A DNA stretch of 64,000 nucleotides, taken from Bradyrhizobium arachidis. GTDB taxonomy: Bacteria > Pseudomonadota > Alphaproteobacteria > Rhizobiales > Xanthobacteraceae. Shown here in pieces: positions 54,708 to 63,583 of this stretch. The notes under the pieces were generated by a model. That model was not told the origin of the DNA, made no database searches, and saw nothing but the letters and a program-made list of their open reading frames with translations. Location of the stretch: contig NZ_CP030050.1 in NCBI RefSeq assembly GCF_015291705.1, positions 682,001 to 746,000 of the forward strand, in the 5' to 3' direction. Numbering within the stretch: position 1 is the stretch's first letter; each line of letters opens with the position of its first letter. Position numbers and translations under genes: made by a program.

Positions 54708-55777
54708 TGGCCATGCCCATGGAATCCCCGATCACCTTCTCCAACGTCGGCAAGATCAGATGGTGGCAGCGCGGCATCTTCGCCTCGCAGACCGGCTACG
54801 TGCTGCTGGCGCTCGCGGTGCTGCTGGTGATCATGCATTTCGCCAGCCCGTACTTCTTCACCGAAGGCAATATGCAGAACGTGGCGAAGAACTTTTCCTT
54901 CATCGCCATCGCCACCCTCGGCGTCACCTTCGTCATCATCACCGGCGGCATCGATCTGTCGGTGGGATCGATGATGTGTTTTTCCGCCATGATCACCTCG
55001 ATGGTGATGACAGAGCTGTCGGCGCCGGGATCACCGCTGGTGCACATGGCGGCCGATGGAAAGACCGTGCTGGCCAACGTGCCCGGCCTGATCCTGCTGG
55101 TGTCGATCCTCGCCGGCCTTGGCGTCGCGCTGATCGCCGGGCTCGTCAACGGCTTCTGCATCGCCGTGCTCGGCCTGTCGCCTTTCGTCACCACGCTCGG
55201 CATGCTCTCGATCGTGCGCGGGCTCGGCTATGTCGTCTCCAACGGTCGCGGCAGCTTCCCGGGCGGGCCTGACGCCGATTATTTCTACGCGCTGACCTCC
55301 GGCGACGTGCTCGGCGTGCCCGTGCCGTTCATCTATCTCGTGATCCTCGCGCTGGCGATGGCGGTGGTGCTGCACCACAGCGCGTTCGGCCGCCACGTTT
55401 TCGCGCTCGGCGGCAACGAGAAGGCGGCGGAACTGACCGGCATCCCGGTGGTACGGGTGAAGATCGAAGTCTACGTGATCTGCGCGCTCGCCGCGGGCCT
55501 CCAGGGCATCATCATCTCCGGCTGGCTCGGATCCGCGCCCGCCAACATGGCGACCTCCTATGAGCTCAACGTGATCGCGGCCGCCGTGATCGGCGGCGCC
55601 AACCTCGCCGGCGGCATCGGCGGCCCGCTCGGGGCCATCGTCGGCTGTGTGCTGCTCGAGGTGATCCGCAACGGCCTCGTGCTGGCGCAGGTATCCTCCT
55701 ACTGGCAGCAGACGCTGGTGGGCGTGATCATCATCCTGGCCGTGCTGGTCGACCGCATCCGCTCGCGGATGACCTGA
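54707..55777 (+). CDS. Sugar ABC transporter permease (CUT2, RbsC/XylH-like)
   Basis: A 356-residue permease with about ten helices. TLGVTFVIITGGIDLSVGSMM and NVIAAAVIGGANLAGGIGGPLGAIVGCVLLEVIRNG are diagnostic of the RbsC family, and GRHVFALGGNEKAAELTGIPV is the EAA-like loop. It begins inside the ATPase stop. Likely sugars are xylose, ribose or fructose. Confidence 0.93.
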   Translation: MAMPMESPITFSNVGKIRWWQRGIFASQTGYVLLALAVLLVIMHFASPYFFTEGNMQNVAKNFSFIAIATLGVTFVIITGGIDLSVGSMMCFSAMITSMVMTELSAPGSPLVHMAADGKTVLANVPGLILLVSILAGLGVALIAGLVNGFCIAVLGLSPFVTTLGMLSIVRGLGYVVSNGRGSFPGGPDADYFYALTSGDVLGVPVPFIYLVILALAMAVVLHHSAFGRHVFALGGNEKAAELTGIPVVRVKIEVYVICALAAGLQGIIISGWLGSAPANMATSYELNVIAAAVIGGANLAGGIGGPLGAIVGCVLLEVIRNGLVLAQVSSYWQQTLVGVIIILAVLVDRIRSRMT

Positions 55778-55871
55778 CGTGACGTCGTCCCGGGAAGGCA
55801 ATGAAAACGCCGCCTGTCCGCTTCCCGGGCGCTTTCGAGAGGATGGGCACCAAACAAGGGTGGAGGAGACA

Positions 55872-56804
55872 ATGAGGAAACTTCTTCTTGCCGGCATCGC
55901 CGTTGCGATGATGGCGACGCCGGCGTTCGCCGCGAACTATCGCTTCGTCATCGTGCCCAAGGCGATGAACAATCCGTTCTTCGACTTCGCGCGCGACGGC
56001 TGCCTGAAGCGCGCCAAGGAGCTCGGCAACATCGAATGCATCTACAAGGGGCCGGTCGAGCACGAGCCGGCAACGCAGGCGCAGATCATCCAGGACTTCG
56101 TCACCCAGAAGGTCGACGGCCTCGCCATCTCGGTCGCCGACGTCGCGGCCATGACCAAGTCGATCGAGGCGGCAACCGCAGCGGGCATCCCCGTCATCAC
56201 CTTCGATGCCGACGCGCCCGGCTCGAAGCGCATCGCCTATATCGGCACCAACAACAAGGAGTTCGGCGTCGCGCTCGGCAAGCAGCTGCTGAAGATGCGG
56301 CCCGATGGCGGCAAATACGCGATGGTCTCGGGCGGTCCCGGCGCCAAGAACCTCGCCGAGCGCGTCGACGGCGTGCGCGAGGCGCTGAAGGGCTCGAAAT
56401 GGACCGAGGTTGCGGGCTCTCCGACCTTCTGCAACGACGATCCCGCGCTCGCGGTCCAGCAGATGACGGACATGCGCACCGCAACGCCTGACCTCGCCGC
56501 GATCGTTCCGATCGGCGGCTGGCCGATGTTCGCCCCCGAGGGCTTCAAGGCCTTCGCCTCCAGGAACAAGAAGGACATCGACAGCGGCAAGTTCACGCTC
56601 GTCGTCGCCGACACGCTGAGGATGCAGCTCGAGCTGCTGCGCGATGGTTACGCCAATGCCCTGGTCGGCCAGCGTCCGTTCGAGATGGGCGAGAAGGCGA
56701 TGGACACGCTGCTCGCCATCAAGAAGGGCGAGAAGGTGCCGGAGATCGTCTACACCGGCCTCGATCTCGTCACCAAGGACAACGTCGCGCAGATGCTGAA
56801 GTAG
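55872..56804 (+). CDS. Sugar ABC transporter substrate-binding protein
   Basis: A 310-residue periplasmic sugar-binding protein (ribose/xylose type). The signal peptide is MRKLLLAGIAVAMMATPAFA, and the mature part starts NYRFVIVPKAMNNPFFDFAR. QAQIIQDFVTQKVDGLAISV, GIPVITFDADAPGSKRIAYI and VGQRPFEMGEKAMDTLL follow the family. The ATG has GGAGGAG upstream. It comes last among the transporter genes, an order opposite to many CUT2 operons. Confidence 0.93.
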   Translation: MRKLLLAGIAVAMMATPAFAANYRFVIVPKAMNNPFFDFARDGCLKRAKELGNIECIYKGPVEHEPATQAQIIQDFVTQKVDGLAISVADVAAMTKSIEAATAAGIPVITFDADAPGSKRIAYIGTNNKEFGVALGKQLLKMRPDGGKYAMVSGGPGAKNLAERVDGVREALKGSKWTEVAGSPTFCNDDPALAVQQMTDMRTATPDLAAIVPIGGWPMFAPEGFKAFASRNKKDIDSGKFTLVVADTLRMQLELLRDGYANALVGQRPFEMGEKAMDTLLAIKKGEKVPEIVYTGLDLVTKDNVAQMLK

Positions 56805-56906
56805 GAGCGCCGCCAGCCCCGCGCTCCTGCGTGCTCCCCCGCTTGCGGTTTCCGCAGGCGGGGGAGATGATCTTTGGACGGCCAGAAGAAAATTGGAAGA
56901 ATTGGA

Positions 56907-57884
56907 ATGAAACGCTCGCGGCTCGGCCCTCTCGACGTCACCTCAATCGGCCTCGGCTCCGCCCCGCTCGGCGGATTGTTCAGTCCCGTAAGCGATGCCG
57001 ATGCGGAGGCGACGGTCGCGCGCGCCTGGTCGGCCGGTATCCGCTTCTACGACACCGCGCCGCTCTACGGCTTTGGCCTCGCCGAGCGCCGGCTCGGCGG
57101 GTTCCTGCGCCAGCAGAAGCGCGACTCCTATGCCATCTCGACCAAGGTCGGCCGCCTGCTGCGCGCTCCCGATGGCGGCGCCGCCGAGGACGAGCACTAC
57201 AAGGGCACGCCGCGCGAGCGGCCGGTGTTCGATTTCAGTTACGATGGCGTGCTGCGCTCGGTCGAGGAAAGTCTTGCTCGCCTCGGGCTCGACCGTATCG
57301 ACGTCCTGCTCGTGCACGATCCCGATGATCACTACGACGCCGCCGTCGCCGGTGCCTTCCGTGCGCTCCAGCGCCTGCGCGAGGATGGCACGGTCAAAGC
57401 GATCGGCGCCGGCATGAACCAGTCGGAAATGCTGGTTCGCTTTGCGCAAGCCGTGCCGGTCGACTGCTTCCTGCTCGCCGGCCGCTACACCCTGCTCGAC
57501 CAGGGCGCGCTGGATGCGCTGTTTCCGCTCTGTCAGGCGAAGAACATCGGCATTTTGCTTGGCGGCATCTACAACAGCGGCATTCTGGCCAATCCGCATG
57601 CGGGTGCGAAGTTCAACTATCAGGACGCCGATGCGACGCTGGTCTCACGGGCAGTCGAGCTCGATGAACTCTGCCGCAAGCACGGCACCGAGCTGAAGGC
57701 CGCCGCGCTTCAGTTCTGCATGACCCATCCGGCCGTGACGGTGGCCGTGATGGGCGCGCGCAATGCCGGCGAAGTCGCCGACAACATCGCGATGTCGGAG
57801 AAGGTCGTGCCGCAGGCCTTTTGGCAGGAGCTGCGCGCGCGAAACCTCGTCGACGCAAGGGCGCCGCTGCCGGGCGGAGCGTAA
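56907..57884 (+). CDS. Aldo/keto reductase, aldose (L-fucose/D-threo-aldose) 1-dehydrogenase-like
   Basis: A 325-residue AKR barrel enzyme. The start region RSRLGPLDVTSIGLGSAPLG, catalytic Tyr/Asp in FYDTAPLYGFGLAERRLGGF, Lys in SYAISTKVGRLLR and His in DVLLVHDPDD are in order. It is close to L-fucose dehydrogenase and pyridoxal dehydrogenase, oxidising the C1 hydroxyl of a sugar to lactone with NAD(P). It is followed after 3 bp by the lactonase. The start is ATG 56907; a TTG at 56874 is less likely. Confidence 0.88.
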   Translation: MKRSRLGPLDVTSIGLGSAPLGGLFSPVSDADAEATVARAWSAGIRFYDTAPLYGFGLAERRLGGFLRQQKRDSYAISTKVGRLLRAPDGGAAEDEHYKGTPRERPVFDFSYDGVLRSVEESLARLGLDRIDVLLVHDPDDHYDAAVAGAFRALQRLREDGTVKAIGAGMNQSEMLVRFAQAVPVDCFLLAGRYTLLDQGALDALFPLCQAKNIGILLGGIYNSGILANPHAGAKFNYQDADATLVSRAVELDELCRKHGTELKAAALQFCMTHPAVTVAVMGARNAGEVADNIAMSEKVVPQAFWQELRARNLVDARAPLPGGA

Positions 57885-57887
57885 GCC

Positions 57888-58736
57888 ATGATCATCGACG
57901 CTCACCAGCATTTTTGGGATCCCGCGCGCGCCGACTATCCCTGGATGGATGCGCCCGAGCTCGCGCCGATCCGCCGTGCTTTCGGTCCCGCCGATCTCGC
58001 GCCGTTATTGAAGGCGAACGGCATCGACGCGAGTATCGTGGTGCAGTGCCGCTCCGCGCTGGAGGAAACCGAAGAGTTCTTGCGTATTGCGCATGCGACG
58101 CCCTCGGTGATCGGCGTGGTCGGCTGGGCCGACCTGACGGATGTCATCCTCGGCGAGACGCTGGACCGGCTGCGTGCGGCGCCCGGCGGGAAGAAGCTCA
58201 TCGGCATCCGCCACCAGGTCCACGATGAAGCCGATCCCGACTGGCTACTGCGCGAGGACGTCCAGCGCGGTCTCACCGCGGTGTTTGCCCGCGATCTCGC
58301 TTACGATTTCCTCGTCCGTACCCGCGAGCTGCCGGCCGCGATCGCAACCGCGCAGGCCTTCCCGCAAGCGCGCTTCGTGCTCGACCACGCCGCCAAGCCG
58401 CCGATCGCCGATGGCGGCAGCGACGAATGGGCTGACCGTATCAAAGCGTTGGCTGCCTGCGGTAATGTCTGGTGCAAGATCTCGGGCCTCGCGACCGAAG
58501 CGGCCTGGGACGATTGGGATGCCGAGCGGCTGTTCCCGTTCGTCGCGCATGCCGCCACATGTTTCGGCGAGGATCGGTTGATCTTCGGTTCGGACTGGCC
58601 AGTGTGCCTGCTTGCGGGCAGCTACGGCGAGATCAAGGGCGCGCTGGAGGCGTGCCTCGCGAAGCTCGGGCCGAATGCGCGGGAGAAGGCGTTCGGGGCG
58701 AATGCCAAGGCGGCGTATCGGTTGGCCGTGGAATGA
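57888..58736 (+). CDS. Amidohydrolase, L-fuconolactonase-like
   Basis: A 282-residue amidohydrolase of the COG3618 type. The start MIIDAHQHFWDPARADYPWM carries the HxH motif. VLDHAAKPPIADGGSDEWAD, VWCKISGLATEAAWDDW and IFGSDWPVCLLAGSYGEI give the remaining ligands. It would open the sugar lactone made by the preceding dehydrogenase. It is the last gene of the operon before a family B repeat. Confidence 0.88.
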   Translation: MIIDAHQHFWDPARADYPWMDAPELAPIRRAFGPADLAPLLKANGIDASIVVQCRSALEETEEFLRIAHATPSVIGVVGWADLTDVILGETLDRLRAAPGGKKLIGIRHQVHDEADPDWLLREDVQRGLTAVFARDLAYDFLVRTRELPAAIATAQAFPQARFVLDHAAKPPIADGGSDEWADRIKALAACGNVWCKISGLATEAAWDDWDAERLFPFVAHAATCFGEDRLIFGSDWPVCLLAGSYGEIKGALEACLAKLGPNAREKAFGANAKAAYRLAVE

Positions 58737-58770
58737 TTTGGTGGGCGCAAAGCTCGCGCCCACCAAAGGT

Positions 58771-58896
58771 GTCGTCCCTGCGAAAGCAGGGACCCATAAC
58801 CCCAGGGAGATATTGGCGAAGATCGGTCGTTCGTTACTCCTGCCTCTCGCAATCGAGAGATCACGCGGTATGGGTCCCGGCGTTCGCCGGGACGAC
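58771..58896. repeat. Intergenic palindromic repeat, family B
   Basis: Begins GTCGTCCCTGCGAAAGCAGG then GGGACCCATAACCCCAGG, and ends GGTATGGGTCCCGGCG ... CGCCGGGACGAC. It is placed between the convergent lactonase and NTF2-like genes. Confidence 0.82.
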
Positions 58897-58924
58897 GGCT
58901 GAGTTTGAGGTGGCACCCAGCCCC

Positions 58925-59290
58925 TCACGCGCCCGCGGGCACCTGATCCAGGAATCCCGTGACGCTCCTGATCCGCCCGTCCTTCAGTACGGCGAAGTCC
59001 GTGCCCTTGATCGGGCTGTCGACACCATCAGGGCCAAGACCCCACGAGAAGCGTAGATGGTCGCCATAGCCGTTGGGCTCGCCGATCAGCTTGAACCTGA
59101 AATCGGGAAAGCGCTGCTGCACGCCTGATATCAGCGCGTCGATGCCATCAGCGCCGTCGCCCTTCATCAGCGGATCGACATAGCTCGCATCCGCCGTCCA
59201 GGTCTCGCTCAGCAGCTCGCGCCGGCGGCTCGTCGTGCGCTCGTTCCAGAGATCGATATAGCAGTGGGCGATGGCGGTGTGGTCGGTCAT
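58925..59290 (-). CDS. NTF2-like / SnoaL-like protein
   Basis: A 121-residue cone-fold protein: HTAIAHCYIDLWNERTTSRR, SYVDPLMKGDGADGIDALIS, GDHLRFSWGLGPDG, GTDFAVLKDGRIRSVTGFLD. Members include isomerases, hydrolases and ligand binders. There is no partner gene. ATG has GGAG upstream. Confidence 0.87.
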   Translation of the reverse strand: MTDHTAIAHCYIDLWNERTTSRRRELLSETWTADASYVDPLMKGDGADGIDALISGVQQRFPDFRFKLIGEPNGYGDHLRFSWGLGPDGVDSPIKGTDFAVLKDGRIRSVTGFLDQVPAGA

Positions 59291-59404
59291 GTTGCTCTCC
59301 TTCGATGGCGCCGTGAGGTTCGGCTGACCTGACTATCGAAGGATTGCGCGCGCCGATCGATTACCTGGGAGGTCATCGGCGCGCGCCAATTTGAATCGCG
59401 AAAA

Positions 59405-59755
59405 TTACTTCGCCGCCGTCACCATGATCTCGACGGTGTATTGCGGCGCGGCCAGCTTGGCCTCGACCGTGGCGCGGGCCGGGGTGTTGCCGGGCGAGAC
59501 CCAGGCGTCCCACACCGCATTCATCTCACCAAACGTCTTCATGTCGGTGATGTAGATCGTGGCCGAGAGCAGTTTCGACTTGTCGGTGCCGGCCTTGGCG
59601 AGATGGCCGTCGATGGTGGCCAGGATGTCCTGGGTCTGCTTCGTGACGCTTTCGCCGGCGGCCTTGGTGGCGACGACGCCGGCGAGATAGACGGTGTTGC
59701 CGTGCACGACGACCTGGCTCATGCGCGGACCGGTTTCGAAACGCTGAATGCTCAT
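59405..59755 (-). CDS. RidA/YjgF-family protein (enamine/imine deaminase)
   Basis: A 116-residue RidA homologue. It has RMSQVVVHGNTVYLAGVVAT, IDGHLAKAGTDKSKLLSATI, VWDAWVSPGNTPARATVEAK (with the substrate-binding Arg in TPARATVEA) and YTVEIMVTA. It hydrolyses reactive 2-aminoacrylate-type imines. I start at ATG 59755 with AGGAG upstream; the longer frame reads through tandem repeats. Confidence 0.92.
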   Translation of the reverse strand: MSIQRFETGPRMSQVVVHGNTVYLAGVVATKAAGESVTKQTQDILATIDGHLAKAGTDKSKLLSATIYITDMKTFGEMNAVWDAWVSPGNTPARATVEAKLAAPQYTVEIMVTAAK

Positions 59756-59820
59756 TAGGGATCTCCTGCTGGAATGGCGGCTCTGTCTAGCGCAGCGCCC
59801 TGCCGCGTGCCACCCCGGGC

Positions 59821-59867
59821 ACGCATGCGTTGCCGGACACGCATGCGTTGCCTGCCAATGCATGCGT
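59821..59867. repeat. Three tandem ACGCATGCGT palindromes upstream of ridA
   Basis: ACGCATGCGT occurs at 59821-59830 and 59839-59848, with ATGCATGCGT at 59858-59867. The spacings are 18 and 19 bp, nearly two helix turns, each followed by TTGCC or similar. The array lies in the 115-bp gap before the ridA start, so it is either an operator array or a short tandem duplication. Confidence 0.7.
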
Positions 59868-59870
59868 CGT

Positions 59871-60788
59871 TCACGGAAACTGACTGAAAAAAGTCCAGAT
59901 CGTCTCGGCGCCATCGATGTCGCCGTTCTGCGGTCCGAGCAGCCCGGTCGCGACCCTCGGGAAGCGCGCATCCGGAGCGAAGCCGGGCATGCGGTGGCCG
60001 CCGCCCTTGACGCGATAGAGCACGACGTCGTGTCCCTTGGGACAGCGCGAGGTGATCCGCGTCACCGTGGACTGCTCTGCAGGCGCCTTGTCGGGCAAGT
60101 CTGTTACTTCGCCGTCATCGATCTCGCAGCCATTGAGCTTGCGCCAGAACGCGAGCGTCTCTTCGGTCGACCAGAACCCGTCTGCGGCAAAATAGCTCGA
60201 TCCGCGTCCGCCTTCGTACGGCACCAGCGGGTCGGCGGTCCCGTTCATGAGCAGCATCGGCAGTGGCCGCGACGGATGACAGGTGACCGCGGTTTCCTCG
60301 GTGAGGTTCATGACCACACTCGCGGCCGCCGCAAACAGATCGGCGCGGGCGCAAGCGAGCGTCATCGCCATGGCGCCGCCATTGGAGATACCGGTGATAT
60401 AGACGCGTTTCGGATCGGCGGTGCCGTTCGCCACCAGCTTCTCGACCAGCTTCGCGATGAAGGCGACGTCGTCGGTGCCGGGCGGCGGACCACGCAGCGC
60501 GGGTCCCGCCTTCGTTCGCGCATCGGCCCAGGCATGGTTGAGCCCGTCAGGGAACGCCACGGCAAAACCTTCACGCTTTGCGACCTGGGGCCACGCTGTC
60601 CGCGCGATCATGTCGGCGCCGCGCTGGGTCTTGCCGTGCAGCACGACCACGAGTGGGACACTGCGTTTGGCCGGCAGCTGCACGGTGTAGGACCGCATCG
60701 CGCCGTTGACGTCGATGGTGTCGGCGGACGCAGCCGGGGCAGCGGCGAGACCCGCTACAAGCGCCCCGATCAACGTCCACCGCCGCAT
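59871..60788 (-). CDS. LpqC-type esterase / PHB depolymerase family protein
   Basis: A 305-residue exported alpha/beta-hydrolase. The signal peptide MRRWTLIGALVAGLAAAPAASA precedes DTIDVNGAMRSYTVQLPA. The nucleophile Ser is in YITGISNGGAMAM (GxSxG), Asp probably in LMNGTADPLVPYEGG, and His in VKGGGHRMPGF. It is likely a feruloyl/acetyl-xylan type esterase or polyhydroxybutyrate depolymerase-like enzyme. It starts 3 bp after the flavoprotein stop, so the two are co-transcribed. Confidence 0.88.
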   Translation of the reverse strand: MRRWTLIGALVAGLAAAPAASADTIDVNGAMRSYTVQLPAKRSVPLVVVLHGKTQRGADMIARTAWPQVAKREGFAVAFPDGLNHAWADARTKAGPALRGPPPGTDDVAFIAKLVEKLVANGTADPKRVYITGISNGGAMAMTLACARADLFAAAASVVMNLTEETAVTCHPSRPLPMLLMNGTADPLVPYEGGRGSSYFAADGFWSTEETLAFWRKLNGCEIDDGEVTDLPDKAPAEQSTVTRITSRCPKGHDVVLYRVKGGGHRMPGFAPDARFPRVATGLLGPQNGDIDGAETIWTFFSQFP

Positions 60789-60791
60789 GAT

Positions 60792-62450
60792 CTACCCCAC
60801 CGCCTTCGCCGCTGCGCGGCCCGCATTGCGGCCGGAGAACAGGCAGCCACCGAGGAATGTGCCCTCCAGCGAGCGATAGCCGTGCACGCCGCCGCCGCCG
60901 AAGCCGGCGGCCTCGCCGACCGCATAGAGGCCGGGAATGACGCTGCCCTCCTGGCCGAACACGCGGGAGTCGAGATCGGTCTCGAAGCCGCCGAGCGTCT
61001 TGCGGGTGAGGATGTTGAGCTTGACCGCGATCAGCGGTCCCTGCGCGGGATCGAGGATGCGGTGCGGCGACGCGGTGCGGATCAGCTTGTCGCCGATATA
61101 GCGCCGCGCATTGTGGATGTTCATCACCTGCGCATCCTTGACGTAAGGATTGGCAATCTCGCGGTCACGCGCCTCGATCTGCATCCTGATGTGCTCGAGC
61201 TTGAGAAGATCGCTGCCCGCGAGCTTGTTCATGGCGGCGACGAGATCGTCCAGCTTGTCCCGCACGATGAAGTCGACACCGTGGCTTTTGAACGCTTCCA
61301 CCGGCGCCGGCGCGCCCTTGTTGGTGGCGCGGCGCAAGGTCATGCGCCAGCTCTTGCCGGTGAGGTCAGGGTTCTGTTCCGACCCCGACAGCGCGAATTC
61401 CTTCTTGATGATGCTCTGGGTCAGGACGAACCAGGAATAATCATAGCCGGTCGACATGATGTATTTCAGCTGGCCGAGCGTGTCGGAGCCGGGGAAGAGC
61501 GGCGCCGGCAATCGCGTGCCTGTGGCGTCGAACCACATCGAGGAGGGGCCGGGCAGGATGCGGATGCCGTGCCGCGGCCAGATCGGTGACCAGTTCTGGA
61601 TGCCTTCGACATAATGCCACATGCGGTCGCGGTTGATCAGCCGCGCGCCCGATTTCTCGGTGATGCCGATCATGCGGCCGTCGACGTGTTCGGGCACGCC
61701 GGAGATCATGAACTTCGGCGGCTCGCCCAGCCGCTGCGGCCAGTTCGCGCGCACCAGATCATGGTTGCCGCCGATGCCGCCGGACGCCACGATCACAGCC
61801 GGCGCTTTCAGCGAAAACTCTCCGACCACGTTGCGCGAGGAACTCTTGCCGCGCTCGACATTGTCGGGCGCGAGGATCGCGCCGCTGACGCCGTCCACGG
61901 TGCCATTGGTGATGGAGAGCGCGTCGACACGATGGCGGAACTTGAAGCTGAGGCGGCCGCTCTTCGCCGCTTCGCGCGCGCGGCGCTCGAACGGTTCGAC
62001 GATGCCTGGCCCGGTTCCCCAGGTGACATGGAACCGCGGCACCGAATTGCCGTGGCCCATCGCATCATAGCCGCCGCGTTCGGCCCAGCCGACCACGGGG
62101 AAGATGCGATGGCCCATCGCGCGCAGCCAGTCGCGCTTCTCGCCGGCCGCGAACGCCACATAGGCCTCTGCCCATTGGCGCGGCCAAAAATCCTCGTCGC
62201 GGTCGAAGCCGGCGGTGCCGAGCCAGTCCTGCATCGCGAGCTCGAAGGAGTCCTTGATGCCGAGCCGGCGCTGCTCCGGCGAATCGACCAGGAACAATCC
62301 GCCGAACGACCAGAACGCTTGGCCGCCGAGCGATTGCTCGCCTTCCTGGTCGACCACGATCACGCGCTTGCCCGCGTCCGCAATCTCGGTGGCGGCGACG
62401 AGCCCCGATAGTCCCGCGCCGACCACGATGACGTCCGTTTCCTCAGTCAT
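60792..62450 (-). CDS. FAD-binding dehydrogenase (3-ketosteroid/fumarate reductase-like flavoprotein)
   Basis: A 552-residue flavoprotein. The dinucleotide-binding motif is VIVVGAGLSGLVAATEIADA, with the FAD loop GQAFWSFGGLFLVDSPEQRR. The C-terminal FAD contact is GLYAVGEAAGFGGGGVHGYR, then SLEGTFLGGCLFSGRNAGRA. It is similar to the KstD and fumarate reductase flavoprotein family; the substrate is not known. The start at 62450 has GGAGGGGG upstream. Confidence 0.9.
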   Translation of the reverse strand: MTEETDVIVVGAGLSGLVAATEIADAGKRVIVVDQEGEQSLGGQAFWSFGGLFLVDSPEQRRLGIKDSFELAMQDWLGTAGFDRDEDFWPRQWAEAYVAFAAGEKRDWLRAMGHRIFPVVGWAERGGYDAMGHGNSVPRFHVTWGTGPGIVEPFERRAREAAKSGRLSFKFRHRVDALSITNGTVDGVSGAILAPDNVERGKSSSRNVVGEFSLKAPAVIVASGGIGGNHDLVRANWPQRLGEPPKFMISGVPEHVDGRMIGITEKSGARLINRDRMWHYVEGIQNWSPIWPRHGIRILPGPSSMWFDATGTRLPAPLFPGSDTLGQLKYIMSTGYDYSWFVLTQSIIKKEFALSGSEQNPDLTGKSWRMTLRRATNKGAPAPVEAFKSHGVDFIVRDKLDDLVAAMNKLAGSDLLKLEHIRMQIEARDREIANPYVKDAQVMNIHNARRYIGDKLIRTASPHRILDPAQGPLIAVKLNILTRKTLGGFETDLDSRVFGQEGSVIPGLYAVGEAAGFGGGGVHGYRSLEGTFLGGCLFSGRNAGRAAAKAVG

Positions 62451-62715
62451 GCTTTCCCCCCTCCATGAGTTCCCCCCTGTAATTGTCCGGATTGAAGCCA
62501 ACGGTTGTAACTGAGATCAAGGGCGTGGCGCGTAAGACCTCGTTAACTGTTCCACTTTGGGATAGAGACCGGCCGGGGTGCAGCGCCGCCGCAACACTGG
62601 ATTTGAATTTGTTTTGATCAAGCCGGCCTGCCTAGACAAAACCTTGGTTACGACGGACGCTAGCACTGCATCACCACCTGACACGCAGATTCGAATTCGA
62701 CCGGGGCGGGGGAAA

Positions 62716-63237
62716 ATGAAGTTTCTGACGGGGTTGCTTGCGGCGGTTCTCTTGATCGTGGGCATGGGAGCTTCTCACGCGGTGGTCCGCATCGCGGATG
62801 ACCGGGGCGGCCGGATTGGAACCTACGTCGACAGATACCAGGACCTCAGGCAATCGGGGGAGACGGTCATCATCGACGGCCTCTGCGCCTCGGCCTGCAC
62901 CATCGTCCTCGGCGCCATCCCGCATGACCGCATCTGCGTAACCTCGAGCGCGACGCTCGGCTTCCACGCCGCCTGGGATTTCGGCAGCAACGGCCGCGCC
63001 GTCACCAATCCGGAAGCAACCCAGATGCTCTATGCGATGTATCCCTCGCAGGTGAAGCGCTGGATCAGCCAGCGCGGCGGCCTGACCCCGCACATGCTGT
63101 TCCTGAGGGGCAAGCAGCTCCAGGCCATGTACAAGCCCTGCTACATGGACGCCCAGGCTTCGGCGATCAAGCCGGCACGCCGGCCTCTCCCGCAACCAGA
63201 GCAGGTCGAGACTGCCCGGGGCCAGCTCCTTCACTGA
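62716..63237 (+). CDS. Exported protein with a ClpP/crotonase-like serine motif (COG3904-like)
   Basis: A 173-residue protein. The signal peptide ends MGASHA before VVRIADDRGGRIGTYVDRYQ. The key segment is VIIDGLCASACTIVLGAIPH with Ser flanked by Cys. CVTSSATLGFHAAWDFGSNG follows, with a conserved His, and MYPSQVKRWISQRGGLTP after it. The SACT context and the following His recall the Ser-His of ClpP-like peptidases such as COG3904 periplasmic proteins. The ATG at 62716 follows GGGGGA. The function is unproven. Confidence 0.78.
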   Translation: MKFLTGLLAAVLLIVGMGASHAVVRIADDRGGRIGTYVDRYQDLRQSGETVIIDGLCASACTIVLGAIPHDRICVTSSATLGFHAAWDFGSNGRAVTNPEATQMLYAMYPSQVKRWISQRGGLTPHMLFLRGKQLQAMYKPCYMDAQASAIKPARRPLPQPEQVETARGQLLH

Positions 63238-63364
63238 CACCACAGGCCTGATAGGTCGTTTGGCTCGCCAGCGGCGTCTTACCTGCTTGGCGGCGCCTTG
63301 CCCGCAGGCGGGCTAAAGCCTATCTGAAAGCCTGGGAACCGGGGCCTTCGCCCCCAACGTTGTC

Positions 63365-63559
63365 ATGGCTCAACCGCTGCACCCGGGACATCCGTTACAG
63401 GACAATTCGTCCACTGCCGGCCGGGCGCCGACCGTGCTGCTTTTGGCAGGCGCTGGTGTCGGCGGGCTGATCGTGCTCGGCGCGCTGGCGCTCTGGTTCC
63501 ACTATGGCAGCCAGGTGTTCTTCGAAATGATCAGGACCGGCTTTGCCGCCTGCTTCTGA
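63365..63559 (+). CDS. Small single-pass membrane protein
   Basis: A 64-residue protein: MAQPLHPGHPLQDNSSTAGR, one long helix VLLLAGAGVGGLIVLGALAL, and a short tail with aromatic residues FHYGSQVFFEMIR. It lies 24 bp before the SCO gene and is probably in one unit with it; a role in oxidase assembly or anchoring is a guess. Confidence 0.75.
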   Translation: MAQPLHPGHPLQDNSSTAGRAPTVLLLAGAGVGGLIVLGALALWFHYGSQVFFEMIRTGFAACF

Positions 63560-63583
63560 TCCGCGACAGGAAGTTTTCCGCTC

